Source: SIG653 sp964509125 (GTDB taxonomy: Bacteria; Bacillota; Clostridia; Oscillospirales; CAG-382). Taken from it: a DNA stretch of 44,539 nt. Positions 16,274-24,537 of this stretch are shown one piece after another; position 1 is the first letter of the stretch, and each line of letters begins with the position of its first letter. A program made the translations under genes and the position numbers. The notes under the pieces are model-generated. The model did not search any database. It worked only from the letters and a program-made list of their open reading frames with translations, and was not told where the DNA came from. Location: NCBI GenBank assembly GCA_964509125.1, contig CAZDVZ010000014.1, forward strand, positions 1-44,539, given 5' to 3'.

Positions 16274-17962
16274 ATGCCTTTTGATGCTTTGTATTGCGCT
16301 CGCCTCGCTCCCGAACTTAAGAAATATGTGGGGAGCCGTGTTGATAAAATTTTTCGCCCCGAAGCGGTTGAACTTGATTTCCTTATCTATACCCCTGAGA
16401 GGGAAAAGAAATTTTTAATCATTTCCGCTTCCATGTCAAGTCCGAGAGTTTCGGTTTTTTCGGGGGAAAGAGAACATCCGTCCGATCCCGATGCGTTTAT
16501 TATGCTTATGAGAAAGCATCTTGTAGGCGCGAGAATAACTGACGTTTTTGCCGTTGAGAACGAGAGGATCATCTGTTTTGATTTCGATTCGGCAGACGAA
16601 ATGGGATATATCCAAAAAAAGAGGATATATGCGGAAATAATGGGAAAACATAGCAACATAATTTTATGTAACGGTGAAGATGTAGTTGTTTCTGCTTTGT
16701 ATCAGTCTGATATTACTTCTCCCACAAGAAGGATAATGGCGGGGCTTAAGTATGAAGAACCGCCCAAACAGCAAAAAATGTCGCCTGTCGTCGTGACAGA
16801 ACGGGATTTTTGTGCGCTTCTGGAGGAAAACGGAGATAAACTTTGTCATAAGGTTATCCTTGAAAACTTCTTGTCTTTTTCACCTCTCGTTGCGAGAGAG
16901 GTGGTTTACCGTTCTTGCGGAACTGTAGATGCGGTTTGTAAAAATTCCGATAAAAAGGAGCTGTACCGTCATTTTACAGATATGTTGAACTGCGTTCCAA
17001 CGCCAACTGTTATTTTTGACGGCGAGGGCAAAGCTGTTGAAATATCATTTACCGATATAATGCAGTATGGTGATATGCCGAAGGAACATCCCGAAACTTT
17101 GTCATGTGCCCTTAATTTATATTATGAAGAAAAAAGCCGCGCGGAGCGTATTGCGGCAAGGTCGAGAGACCTTACAAAGACTGTAAAGAATATACACTCA
17201 AGGCTTGAAAAAAAGCTTGCCGCCCAAAGAAACGATCTTTTTGAATGTGATTCAAAAGAGGAGTGCAGAAGGGCAGGAGATGCAATAATCGGAAGTATTT
17301 ATATGCTGAAGCAAGGGATGGAGAGTGCTTCTCTTCCCGATTATGAAAACGGCGGCACAGTGATGGTTAAGCTGGACAAAAGGCTTTCACCTTCCAAAAA
17401 CGCAGAGCGTTATTATAAAAAATACGCCAAAATGAAGCGTGCGGAAGCAGCACTTAAAGATCAGATAGCTCAAACGGAAAAAGAAATTTTATATATAGAA
17501 TCGGTATTCGACATTATTTCGCGTCTCGTCACAGCGGATGATTTTGAAGAGGTTAAGGATGAGCTGGCATCGGCGGGCTATTTGAAGGGAAGAAGAAACA
17601 AGGGCGCAAAAAAACAGAAAACAAAGCCGATGAAATTTGTTACCGCCGGTGGTTTTGTTGTTAAGGTGGGAAAAAATAATATTCAAAACGATTTTATTAC
17701 TTTTAGCGCCGATAAAAATGATTATTGGTTTCATGTTAAAAATATCCCCGGCTCTCATACCGTGCTTTATACCGATGGACTTACGCCATCCGATGATGAC
17801 CTGACAGAAGCGGCAACAATCGCGGCGAAACATTCAAAAGCCGTGGTGGGATCTGTGGTATCGGTTGACTACACCTTGGTACGTTATGTGAAAAAACCAC
17901 CTCACAGCAAGCCGGGATATGTAACTTATGATAAATATAAAACAGCGTTTATTAAATTGTGA
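16274..17962 (+). CDS. rqcH: Ribosome quality-control protein RqcH (NFACT family)
   Basis: 562 residues from ATG 16274, one nt after the previous stop. RqcH binds stalled 50S subunits carrying peptidyl-tRNA and recruits tRNA-Ala to add poly-alanine tails that mark nascent chains for degradation. The N-terminal NFACT-N domain begins MPFDALYCARLAPEL and includes RVDKIFRPE. A long helical, lysine/glutamate-rich coiled coil runs about residues 290-430. The C-terminal NFACT-R domain shows NDYWFHVKNIPGSHTVL near residue 480, with its conserved Trp-His and Pro-Gly. Length is close to Bacillus RqcH. It was formerly annotated as a fibronectin-binding protein (FbpA). It lies between the radical SAM pair and DNA repair genes in one operon. 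Confidence 0.93.
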   Translation: MPFDALYCARLAPELKKYVGSRVDKIFRPEAVELDFLIYTPEREKKFLIISASMSSPRVSVFSGEREHPSDPDAFIMLMRKHLVGARITDVFAVENERIICFDFDSADEMGYIQKKRIYAEIMGKHSNIILCNGEDVVVSALYQSDITSPTRRIMAGLKYEEPPKQQKMSPVVVTERDFCALLEENGDKLCHKVILENFLSFSPLVAREVVYRSCGTVDAVCKNSDKKELYRHFTDMLNCVPTPTVIFDGEGKAVEISFTDIMQYGDMPKEHPETLSCALNLYYEEKSRAERIAARSRDLTKTVKNIHSRLEKKLAAQRNDLFECDSKEECRRAGDAIIGSIYMLKQGMESASLPDYENGGTVMVKLDKRLSPSKNAERYYKKYAKMKRAEAALKDQIAQTEKEILYIESVFDIISRLVTADDFEEVKDELASAGYLKGRRNKGAKKQKTKPMKFVTAGGFVVKVGKNNIQNDFITFSADKNDYWFHVKNIPGSHTVLYTDGLTPSDDDLTEAATIAAKHSKAVVGSVVSVDYTLVRYVKKPPHSKPGYVTYDKYKTAFIKL

Positions 17963-17984
17963 TACAACGGGAAAGGAACCTCTC

Positions 17985-18815
17985 ATGAATTTAGGATGCC
18001 ATTTGTCCGTGGGTGACGGATATCTTGAAATGGGCGCTCTGGCGACATCTATAAATGCAAATACTTTTCAGTTTTTTACGAGAAATCCGCGAGGCGGATC
18101 TGTAAAACCCATAAACACAGAGGATATTTCTAACCTTAATGAATATATGAAGGAGAATTCTTTCGCCAAAATCGTGGCTCACGCACCGTTTATAATGAAT
18201 TTGGCGGCAAAAGAGGAATCAAAACGTCAGTATGCTGTAAGCGTTCTTTCAGATGATATAATGAGGATGGAACTTTTACCCAACAATTATTATAATCTCC
18301 ATCCGGGAGCGCATACGGGGCAAGGAGTGGACGTGGGTGTTTCGAAAATTGCCATGAGCTTAAACGAAGTGATTTATGAGGACATGACCACTACGGTACT
18401 TTTGGAAACCATGGCGGGAAAAGGTTCGGAGATAGGCGGACGTTTTGAAGAATTGAGACAGATATATGATCAAATCCATTTGAAAGATAAAGTGGGATAT
18501 TGCCTTGACACTTGCCACATCTTTGACGGCGGATATGATGTTGTAAACGATTTAGACGGAGTGCTTTTGGAGTTTGACAAAATTTTGGGGTTGGAAAACC
18601 TGAAGGCGATCCATTTAAATGACAGCATGAATGGTTTGGGAAGCAAAAAAGATAGACACGAAAAGATTGGACAAGGGAATATCGGACTTGAAGCGATTGT
18701 GAAAATATTAACTCATAGCGCGTTAAAGCATCTGCCATTTGTGCTTGAGACGCCAAATGATGTGGATGGATATGCGGAAGAAATAAAACTCCTTCGAGGT
18801 ATATGTAATGGATAA
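17985..18815 (+). CDS. nfo: Endonuclease IV (AP endonuclease)
   Basis: 276 residues, matching the family. It cleaves the backbone 5' of abasic sites in DNA base-excision repair using a trinuclear zinc centre on a TIM barrel. Zinc-ligand segments are all visible: CHLSV at the start, LHPGAHTG, LLETMAG, YCLDTCHIF, IHLNDS, and GHEN-like HEKIGQGNIG, ending LETPND. The longer in-frame start at 17928 overlaps rqcH; AAAGGAACC before the ATG at 17985 decides the start. The gene overlaps recG by 8 nt, so the two DNA repair genes are probably co-translated. Confidence 0.94.
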   Translation: MNLGCHLSVGDGYLEMGALATSINANTFQFFTRNPRGGSVKPINTEDISNLNEYMKENSFAKIVAHAPFIMNLAAKEESKRQYAVSVLSDDIMRMELLPNNYYNLHPGAHTGQGVDVGVSKIAMSLNEVIYEDMTTTVLLETMAGKGSEIGGRFEELRQIYDQIHLKDKVGYCLDTCHIFDGGYDVVNDLDGVLLEFDKILGLENLKAIHLNDSMNGLGSKKDRHEKIGQGNIGLEAIVKILTHSALKHLPFVLETPNDVDGYAEEIKLLRGICNG

Positions 18816-20844
18816 CCGTTCCATAAGGTATGTAAAAGGCGTTGGCGAAGCGAGAGGCAAAAAGCTGGAAAAGCTGGGAATACATACAGCGGGAGACCTT
18901 TTGCGTTATTTCCCACACAGATACGAGGACAGAGGAAATGTAAAAAGCGTTTGTGACCTTGAAGACGGAGAAGTGTGCTCCATTGTTGCCAAGGTGTCGT
19001 CTCCGCCTACATTTCATATGGCAAAAAATAATTTGAGATATTCCAGGGTGTTTTTTCAAGACAACACGGGTAGTATTGCGGTAACTCTTTTTAACAGGGA
19101 ATTAACCGCGAAAGCGCTTGCCGTCGGTGAGAAATACAGGCTTTTCGGTAAGGTGGTTTTTGGGAGATACGGCTATGAAATGCTTTCTCCAACTGTCGAG
19201 CTTTACCGGGAAGGGATGAAAAATTTATACCCTGTTTATCCTTTAACGGCGGGAATTACTTCTTCTGTTATAAGCAGGATCATATCTTCTCTTGAGGCTG
19301 AATGCTTGAATATACAGGACGTTTTGCCCCTTTCTTGGAGAGAAAAATATTCTCTCGTCCCCACGGGAGAGTCACTTTGGACGATGCATTTTCCAAAAAG
19401 CCAAGAGGAACTCCAAAAAGCAAAGGAAACTTTGGCGTTTACAGAGCTTTTGCTTTTTCAGGTGGCGCTTCGAGGATTGAAAAAAGAAAAAGAAAAGCAA
19501 AAAGCTTTTGAGATGCATGATGATGGGTATATTTCAGAATACGAAAGTCTTTTGCCTTTTAGGCTGACAGATGCACAAAAGCGTGCAATTGGTGAAATTG
19601 TTCCCGATATGTGTAAAGGCAATCCCATGGTAAGAATGGTACAGGGTGACGTGGGAAGCGGAAAAACCGCTGTCGCTGCGGCGGCTGCGTTTTTTACGGC
19701 AAAAAACGGTTTTCAAACAGCGGTGCTTGCTCCTACGGCGATCCTCGCAACGCAGCATTATGAAACTTTCAAAAAAATGTTTGAAAACACAGGCGTTTCC
19801 GTCGCTTTGCTTTGCGGCTCCATGACGGCGAAACAGAAAAAAGAGATGAAGCAGAGAATTTCGTCGGGCGAGGTGGATGTCATTGTGGGTACCCACGCTC
19901 TAATTCAAAAGGATGTTAGGTTTTCTGCTTTGGGGCTTGCGGTTATTGATGAGCAGCATCGTTTTGGAGTAGATCAACGGGCGTTTCTCACCGGCGGTGA
20001 CGGATTTGTGTATCCTCACACCCTTGTGATGAGCGCCACGCCGATTCCCCGTTCTCTTTCCTTCGTTTTATATGGGGATATGGACGTGAGCATCATCGAT
20101 GCTATGCCCAAGGGGAGAAAAAAGGTTGAAACTTATAGGGTAGACTCTTCGTATAGGGAACGAATTTATAAATTTATAAAAAAGAATGTGGATGCGGGTG
20201 GAAAGGCTTATATTGTTTGTCCTCTTGTTGAAGACGGCGAAGAAAAAAGTGAAAAGAAAAATGCTACGGAATATGCCGCATCTTTAAAAGGCACCGCTGC
20301 CGAAAGCTTAAAGTGGGATATCCTTCACGGAAAAATGTCCACAGCGGAAAAAGAAAAGGTTATGCAAGGTTTTAAATACGGGGACACTGATCTTCTTATT
20401 AGTACCACCGTTGTGGAGGTGGGCGTGGATGTTCCCGAAGCCACGGTGATGTTTATAGAAAACGCGGAATGTTTTGGGCTATCACAGCTTCATCAGCTGA
20501 GAGGCCGTGTCGGTAGGGGACAAAAACAGTCGTACTGCGTACTTATGAGCGATAATAAAGCGCAAAAAACTGCCGAACGTCTGAAAGTACTGTGTGATAC
20601 CAACGACGGCTTCAAGGTCGCAGAGGCTGATTTGGCTTCAAGAGGGCCGGGCGACTTTTTCGGAAAGAGACAAAGAGGCGAAATTAAGTTTAAAACCGCT
20701 TCTTTTGCAACTTTCGATATATTGAAAAAAACTCAGGCGTTGGCAAACCATGTTGTATCCGTCCAAAATATCGAAAATCAGCTCATTATAGAAGAGGCAA
20801 ATAAATTTTTCATAAAGGACTTTGTGGAAAATACAGTAAATTGA
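18808..20844 (+). CDS. recG: ATP-dependent DNA helicase RecG
   Basis: 678 residues, normal length. RecG remodels stalled replication forks and Holliday-type junctions. An N-terminal wedge/OB domain (RYFPHRYEDRG) comes first. The helicase core has Walker A GDVGSGKT near residue 280, the DEQH box near residue 380 (IDEQHRFG), SATPIPRSL, TTVVEVGVDVPEAT and the QLRGRVGRG motif VI. The C-terminal extension with GPGDFFGKRQ is family specific. It begins inside the last codons of nfo and ends 1 nt before dusB. The gene order nfo-recG-dusB forms a repair and tRNA modification tail of the murQ operon. Confidence 0.96.
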   Translation: MDNRSIRYVKGVGEARGKKLEKLGIHTAGDLLRYFPHRYEDRGNVKSVCDLEDGEVCSIVAKVSSPPTFHMAKNNLRYSRVFFQDNTGSIAVTLFNRELTAKALAVGEKYRLFGKVVFGRYGYEMLSPTVELYREGMKNLYPVYPLTAGITSSVISRIISSLEAECLNIQDVLPLSWREKYSLVPTGESLWTMHFPKSQEELQKAKETLAFTELLLFQVALRGLKKEKEKQKAFEMHDDGYISEYESLLPFRLTDAQKRAIGEIVPDMCKGNPMVRMVQGDVGSGKTAVAAAAAFFTAKNGFQTAVLAPTAILATQHYETFKKMFENTGVSVALLCGSMTAKQKKEMKQRISSGEVDVIVGTHALIQKDVRFSALGLAVIDEQHRFGVDQRAFLTGGDGFVYPHTLVMSATPIPRSLSFVLYGDMDVSIIDAMPKGRKKVETYRVDSSYRERIYKFIKKNVDAGGKAYIVCPLVEDGEEKSEKKNATEYAASLKGTAAESLKWDILHGKMSTAEKEKVMQGFKYGDTDLLISTTVVEVGVDVPEATVMFIENAECFGLSQLHQLRGRVGRGQKQSYCVLMSDNKAQKTAERLKVLCDTNDGFKVAEADLASRGPGDFFGKRQRGEIKFKTASFATFDILKKTQALANHVVSVQNIENQLIIEEANKFFIKDFVENTVN

Positions 20845-20845
20845 C

Positions 20846-21793
20846 ATGAAAATAAAAGATATAGAAATAAAAAACGGAATATTCGTCGCTCCCATGGCAG
20901 GTGTGACGGATTCTGCATATAGAAGGATCTGCAAACGGAACGGCGCGGAATTTGTAACAACTGAGTTGATATCCGGCAAAGCGGTTTGTTTTGGAGATAA
21001 AAAAACAAAAACGTATGCATCGTTTAATGAGGAAGAACGTCCAATTTCAATCCAACTTTTTGGAAGCGATGCATATCACATATCAAAGGCGGCGTATCTT
21101 CTTATGGAACTTAAACCGGATGCTATTGATATAAACATGGGTTGTCCCGTTCCAAAGGCGGTTAAGTCGGGAGAGGGAAGCGCACTTTTGAAAAACCCAA
21201 AGCTTTGCGGAGAAATAATATCCGCTGTTAAAAAGGAGGTTTCCGTACCTGTAACGGCAAAGATAAGAAAAGGCTTTGAAAAAGACTCCTGCGGCGGGTT
21301 TGATGTGTCTTTGGCGGTGGAAGCCGCGGGGGCAGACGCCATTTTCGTTCATGGAAGAACTACCGTTCAGATGTACAGCGGAAAAGCGGATTGGAATATT
21401 ATAAAGCGTATAAAGGAAAATGTAAAATGCCCTGTTATTGGAAATGGCGACGTGAAAAATCCGGAGGACGCTTTTCGCATGATTGCAGAAACGGGATGCG
21501 ATGGCATTATGATCGGTCGCGCTTGTATGGGAAACCCGTGGATATTTAAAAAAATAAAAGCCGCAATGGAGGGCAAGGAGTATATCCCTCCTACGGACGA
21601 AGAATTTAAGAAAACAATTCTTAATCAAATTTATATGATGATAGAGAATAAGGGCGAATATATTGCCGTCAGAGAGGCAAGAAAGCATTTAAGCTGGTAC
21701 ACAAAGGGCAGATACGGAAGTGCCGCCTTGCGTGACGAAATAAATAAAGTTGAGTCCGCTGAGAAAATTGCATTGATAATAGAAAAAATGTGA
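20846..21793 (+). CDS. tRNA-dihydrouridine synthase (DusB type)
   Basis: 315 residues. Dus enzymes reduce uridine in tRNA to dihydrouridine with FMN and NADPH. Motifs in order: APMAGVTDSAYR at the N-terminus, DINMGCPVPK with the catalytic Cys, SALLKNP, VTAKIRKGF, FVHGRT, GNGDVKNP and GIMIGRACMGNPWIF at the C-terminal end of the flavin barrel, then a helical tRNA-binding domain. Length and NMGCP-VPK pattern fit the DusB/Dus family; exact position specificity is uncertain, so the symbol is omitted. It is last in the eight-gene operon and is closed by a hairpin terminator directly after the stop. Confidence 0.92.
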   Translation: MKIKDIEIKNGIFVAPMAGVTDSAYRRICKRNGAEFVTTELISGKAVCFGDKKTKTYASFNEEERPISIQLFGSDAYHISKAAYLLMELKPDAIDINMGCPVPKAVKSGEGSALLKNPKLCGEIISAVKKEVSVPVTAKIRKGFEKDSCGGFDVSLAVEAAGADAIFVHGRTTVQMYSGKADWNIIKRIKENVKCPVIGNGDVKNPEDAFRMIAETGCDGIMIGRACMGNPWIFKKIKAAMEGKEYIPPTDEEFKKTILNQIYMMIENKGEYIAVREARKHLSWYTKGRYGSAALRDEINKVESAEKIALIIEKM

Positions 21794-21820
21794 CTTTGAC
21801 ATTTGTCAAGGTCATTTTTC
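21791..21820 (+). terminator. Terminator of the murQ-dus operon
   Basis: TGACTTTGACA (21791-21801) pairs with TGTCAAGGTCA (21804-21814) with one GT pair, then TTTTTC. The stem begins in the stop codon of the dus gene. Confidence 0.8.
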
Positions 21821-21847
21821 TTTTGTCGTTTTTTGTTCAGCGAAAAA

Positions 21848-21912
21848 TGTCGAAATGTTTTTTCGTGTTTTTTGGAAAAACACTTGATTTTCTATTTTAA
21901 AAATGGTATAAT
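21848..21912 (+). promoter_or_regulatory. spo0A promoter with 0A box and inverted repeat
   Basis: Sigma-A hexamers TTGATT (21884-21889) and TATAAT (21907-21912) are 17 nt apart. A canonical 0A box TGTCGAA lies at 21848-21854, about 30 nt upstream of the -35, and a partial copy (TGTCGTT) at 21824-21830. An 8-bp inverted repeat GTGTTTTT/AAAAACAC (21865-21883) abuts the -35. This suggests Spo0A binds its own promoter. The function of the inverted repeat is not known. Confidence 0.72.
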
Positions 21913-22012
21913 ATGACAGAAATGTAAAAGAATGACAGCGCAAAACGCAAAACGCCGATAAAACGGCGGTTTGTGGTTGTGCTGCCGAAAAAAACAAAGA
22001 GAGAGGCATAAT

Positions 22013-22846
22013 ATGGAAAATAATCAAAACATTCATGGCATTCAAATGGGAGCAATGATGCCAAACAAAACGAAAGTAATTGTTGTTGACAGCAATGTTG
22101 AGTTTAGGAGAGCCTGCGTGCAGAATTTGAGAAGGCTTGATATAGACGTGGTTGCTGAAGCTATTGACGGCATGGATGCATTTTCAAAAATTGCAAGATT
22201 TAGGCCAAACGCCGTTGTTTCGGACTTGTATTTGGGGAGAATTGACGGATTACAACTTATCAAAGAGAGCAAGCGCAAGTTTGGGGAATATTTTCCCGCA
22301 TTTATAATGCTTTCGTCTTTTAATAATCAAGGCCTGTTTGAGGAATGCTGTCAAAATGGCGCGGCGTACTGCATGTTGAAACCTGTGGATTTTGGAATGT
22401 TGGCAGAACGTATTGAAAAATGTGCTTATGCGGGTAAAAGGAGAGGGCCTGCCACGCCTCCCGAAGGTGATCCTGTTGATATTGAAGCGCAGGTAACGAA
22501 AATAATTCATCAAATCGGTGTGCCCGCTCACATTAAAGGATATCAATATTTGAGAACGGCGATAATAATGACCGTAAGCAATTCGGACTACATAAACTCT
22601 GTTACAAAAACCTTGTATCCGTCTGTAGCAAAGGAATATAACACCACATCGTCCAGAGTGGAAAGAGCAATACGACACGCTATAGAGGTGGCATGGGACA
22701 GAGGCGACGTGGATGTTTTAAACTCATTCTTTGGTTACACCGTGCAAACGGCGCGGGGTAAGCCTACGAATTCAGAATTTATAGCAATGATAGCAGACAA
22801 TTTAAGACTGAAAAATAAAGAGACGCTTGCACTTATCGGCTGTTGA
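22013..22846 (+). CDS. spo0A: Sporulation master regulator Spo0A
   Basis: 277 residues from ATG 22013, with GAGAGG upstream. Spo0A is the response regulator that commits endospore formers to sporulation. The receiver domain (about 20-140) has the phospho-acceptor Asp71 (SDLYLG), Ser101/Ser102 in place of the signalling Thr/Ser and Lys123 (MLKP). The acidic pair that binds Mg is Asp26-Ser27 rather than Asp-Asp. The C-terminal DNA-binding domain (about 165-270) is highly conserved: IHQIGVPAHIKGYQYLR, TSSRVERAIRHAIEVAW and NSEFIAMIAD. A 16-residue N-terminal extension precedes the first strand. Its own promoter holds a 0A box. No spoIVB is adjacent, although spoIVB-spo0A is the common order in Firmicutes. 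Confidence 0.95.
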   Translation: MENNQNIHGIQMGAMMPNKTKVIVVDSNVEFRRACVQNLRRLDIDVVAEAIDGMDAFSKIARFRPNAVVSDLYLGRIDGLQLIKESKRKFGEYFPAFIMLSSFNNQGLFEECCQNGAAYCMLKPVDFGMLAERIEKCAYAGKRRGPATPPEGDPVDIEAQVTKIIHQIGVPAHIKGYQYLRTAIIMTVSNSDYINSVTKTLYPSVAKEYNTTSSRVERAIRHAIEVAWDRGDVDVLNSFFGYTVQTARGKPTNSEFIAMIADNLRLKNKETLALIGC

Positions 22847-22870
22847 GCTTGCAACCCTCCCTATTATTCC

Positions 22871-22924
22871 CCCGCTCTAAAGTTGTTGGATATCTTCCAA
22901 CCTTTATGGGCGGGTCTTCTTTTG
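22871..22924 (+). terminator. Terminator after spo0A
   Basis: CCCGC ... TAAAG-GTTGGA / TCCAAC-CTTTA ... GCGGG form a long interrupted stem (22871-22914), followed by the T-rich TCTTCTTTT. Confidence 0.7.
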
Positions 22925-22960
22925 CGGCGTGTTTGCTATTGTAAAATTAATTTGAACAAC

Positions 22961-22989
22961 TTGACAAAAATGCAATAATGATATATAAT
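22961..22989 (+). promoter_or_regulatory. Consensus promoter of the GHL10 lipoprotein-regulator unit
   Basis: Perfect TTGACA (22961-22966), 17-nt spacer, perfect TATAAT (22984-22989), 63 nt before the GTG start. Confidence 0.8.
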
Positions 22990-23052
22990 GTGATTGTGTA
23001 AGTTTCACAAAACAAAGTATGCGCACGTCCACAGAAACGGAGGGTCAATAGC

Positions 23053-24504
23053 GTGGAACGGTTTGTTAGCACATTTATGGTTTTTCTAATGACATTTATA
23101 CTTTCTACCGCTTGCGGACAAACGGGAGTTCCCGATGTGGAAACAAGCGGCGATATATCCGGCGTGACTTCTGAAGGGGCATCTTCCGACGTAAGTGAAG
23201 ACACTTCCGGAGATACGAGTGGGGACGGCAAGATAGTTGATGTGGAGGGATACGAACAATATCTTAAGGTAGCCGCCATCGATAGCGTTTTAAGCGAACG
23301 AGGGTTTAAGGATAAAGGGGCGAATAAGGATTATGCGCCGTTGAATTATGACAAAATGAAGGCGGTGTGGATATCACAGTTTGACTTTGATTCTGTTTAT
23401 TATTCAAGCAGAAAACAAAGATCCGAAAGTAAGTTTACTTCCCTTGTGGAAACTGCTTTTGATAACGTAAAGTCTTTGGGCTTCAATACTATAATTGTAC
23501 AAGTTCGTCCTAATGCTGATAGTTTTTATCCATCGGCATATTATCCGTGGTCGTCATATGTGTTGTATAAATACGGACGGTTTGCTTCATATGACCCTGT
23601 TGATATTATGATAAACGAAGCGCATGAAAGAGGTTTGAGCTTTCACGCTTGGATAAATCCAATGAGGGGAATGTCAACGTCCAATTTAAATTTATTGTCT
23701 GACGAATATATTATTACAGAGTGGATAGGTACACGGAAGCTATATACATACAATTCCATAAACTATCTGAATATAGCTTATGAGGACGTAAGACAGCTTA
23801 TTATAAACGGAGCGGCGGAAATTGTGAGAAATTACAATGTAGACGGCGTTCATATGGACGATTATTTTTATTTCGGGGAAACGGCAGATTTCGACAACGA
23901 GGAATATGCGTTGGCAAAAGCAGCGGATGCTTCTTTGACGCTGCAAAAGTTCAGATATAATAATCTAAACACTTTGGTATCGGGTATTTATTCCGCGATA
24001 AAAGCGGAAAATGAAAACGTAATGTTTGGAATTGCTCCGGCGGGTAATCTTGACAGCATGGCGACGAATTATTATGCGGATGTCAGAACATGGCTGTCGG
24101 AGGATGGTTATCTGGATTATATAATGCCGCAAATATATTTTGGAATGGAGCATCAAACGTGGAGCTTTGATGCAACATACGAGCGTTGGTCTGCAATAAC
24201 GACAAATCCTCACATAAAGTTTATGACGGGAATGACTTTGGGAAAAGCGGTCAACGGATATGACGGAACAGTGGATCCTTACGCCGGTACGGGTAAGAAT
24301 GAATGGATAGAAAATAAGGACGTATTTAAAAAATGCTTTGAATATGCGCTGGAACAAGACAATTATGGGGGATATGCCATATTTTGTTATCAATATTTGT
24401 TCGATCCCAACACGGGAGAAGCAAATGTAAAAACAGCAGAAGAAATATCGAATTGCAAGGAATATTTGACAGATCTGATCAAAGGTGAAGTTGTTTCTTA
24501 TTAG
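23053..24504 (+). CDS. GHL10/DigH-like glycoside hydrolase lipoprotein
   Basis: 483 residues from a GTG with GGAGG upstream. A lipoprotein signal ends with LSTAC, giving lipidated Cys21. A Ser/Asp/Glu/Gly-rich linker follows to about residue 60. The rest is a GHL10 (DUF187) TIM barrel: KAVWISQFDF, TIIVQVRPNADSFYPS, FHAWINPMR, the acidic HMDDYFYFG, GIAPAGN, DYIMPQIYF and GYAIFCYQY. The family includes DigH, which cuts glycan strands stripped of peptides; substrate here is inferred. It is anchored outside the membrane. The LuxR-type regulator gene follows after 33 nt and probably shares its transcript. Confidence 0.88.
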   Translation: MERFVSTFMVFLMTFILSTACGQTGVPDVETSGDISGVTSEGASSDVSEDTSGDTSGDGKIVDVEGYEQYLKVAAIDSVLSERGFKDKGANKDYAPLNYDKMKAVWISQFDFDSVYYSSRKQRSESKFTSLVETAFDNVKSLGFNTIIVQVRPNADSFYPSAYYPWSSYVLYKYGRFASYDPVDIMINEAHERGLSFHAWINPMRGMSTSNLNLLSDEYIITEWIGTRKLYTYNSINYLNIAYEDVRQLIINGAAEIVRNYNVDGVHMDDYFYFGETADFDNEEYALAKAADASLTLQKFRYNNLNTLVSGIYSAIKAENENVMFGIAPAGNLDSMATNYYADVRTWLSEDGYLDYIMPQIYFGMEHQTWSFDATYERWSAITTNPHIKFMTGMTLGKAVNGYDGTVDPYAGTGKNEWIENKDVFKKCFEYALEQDNYGGYAIFCYQYLFDPNTGEANVKTAEEISNCKEYLTDLIKGEVVSY

Positions 24505-24537
24505 CGGCGCTACGGCAAAAACATTGGGGGCGAGGTT

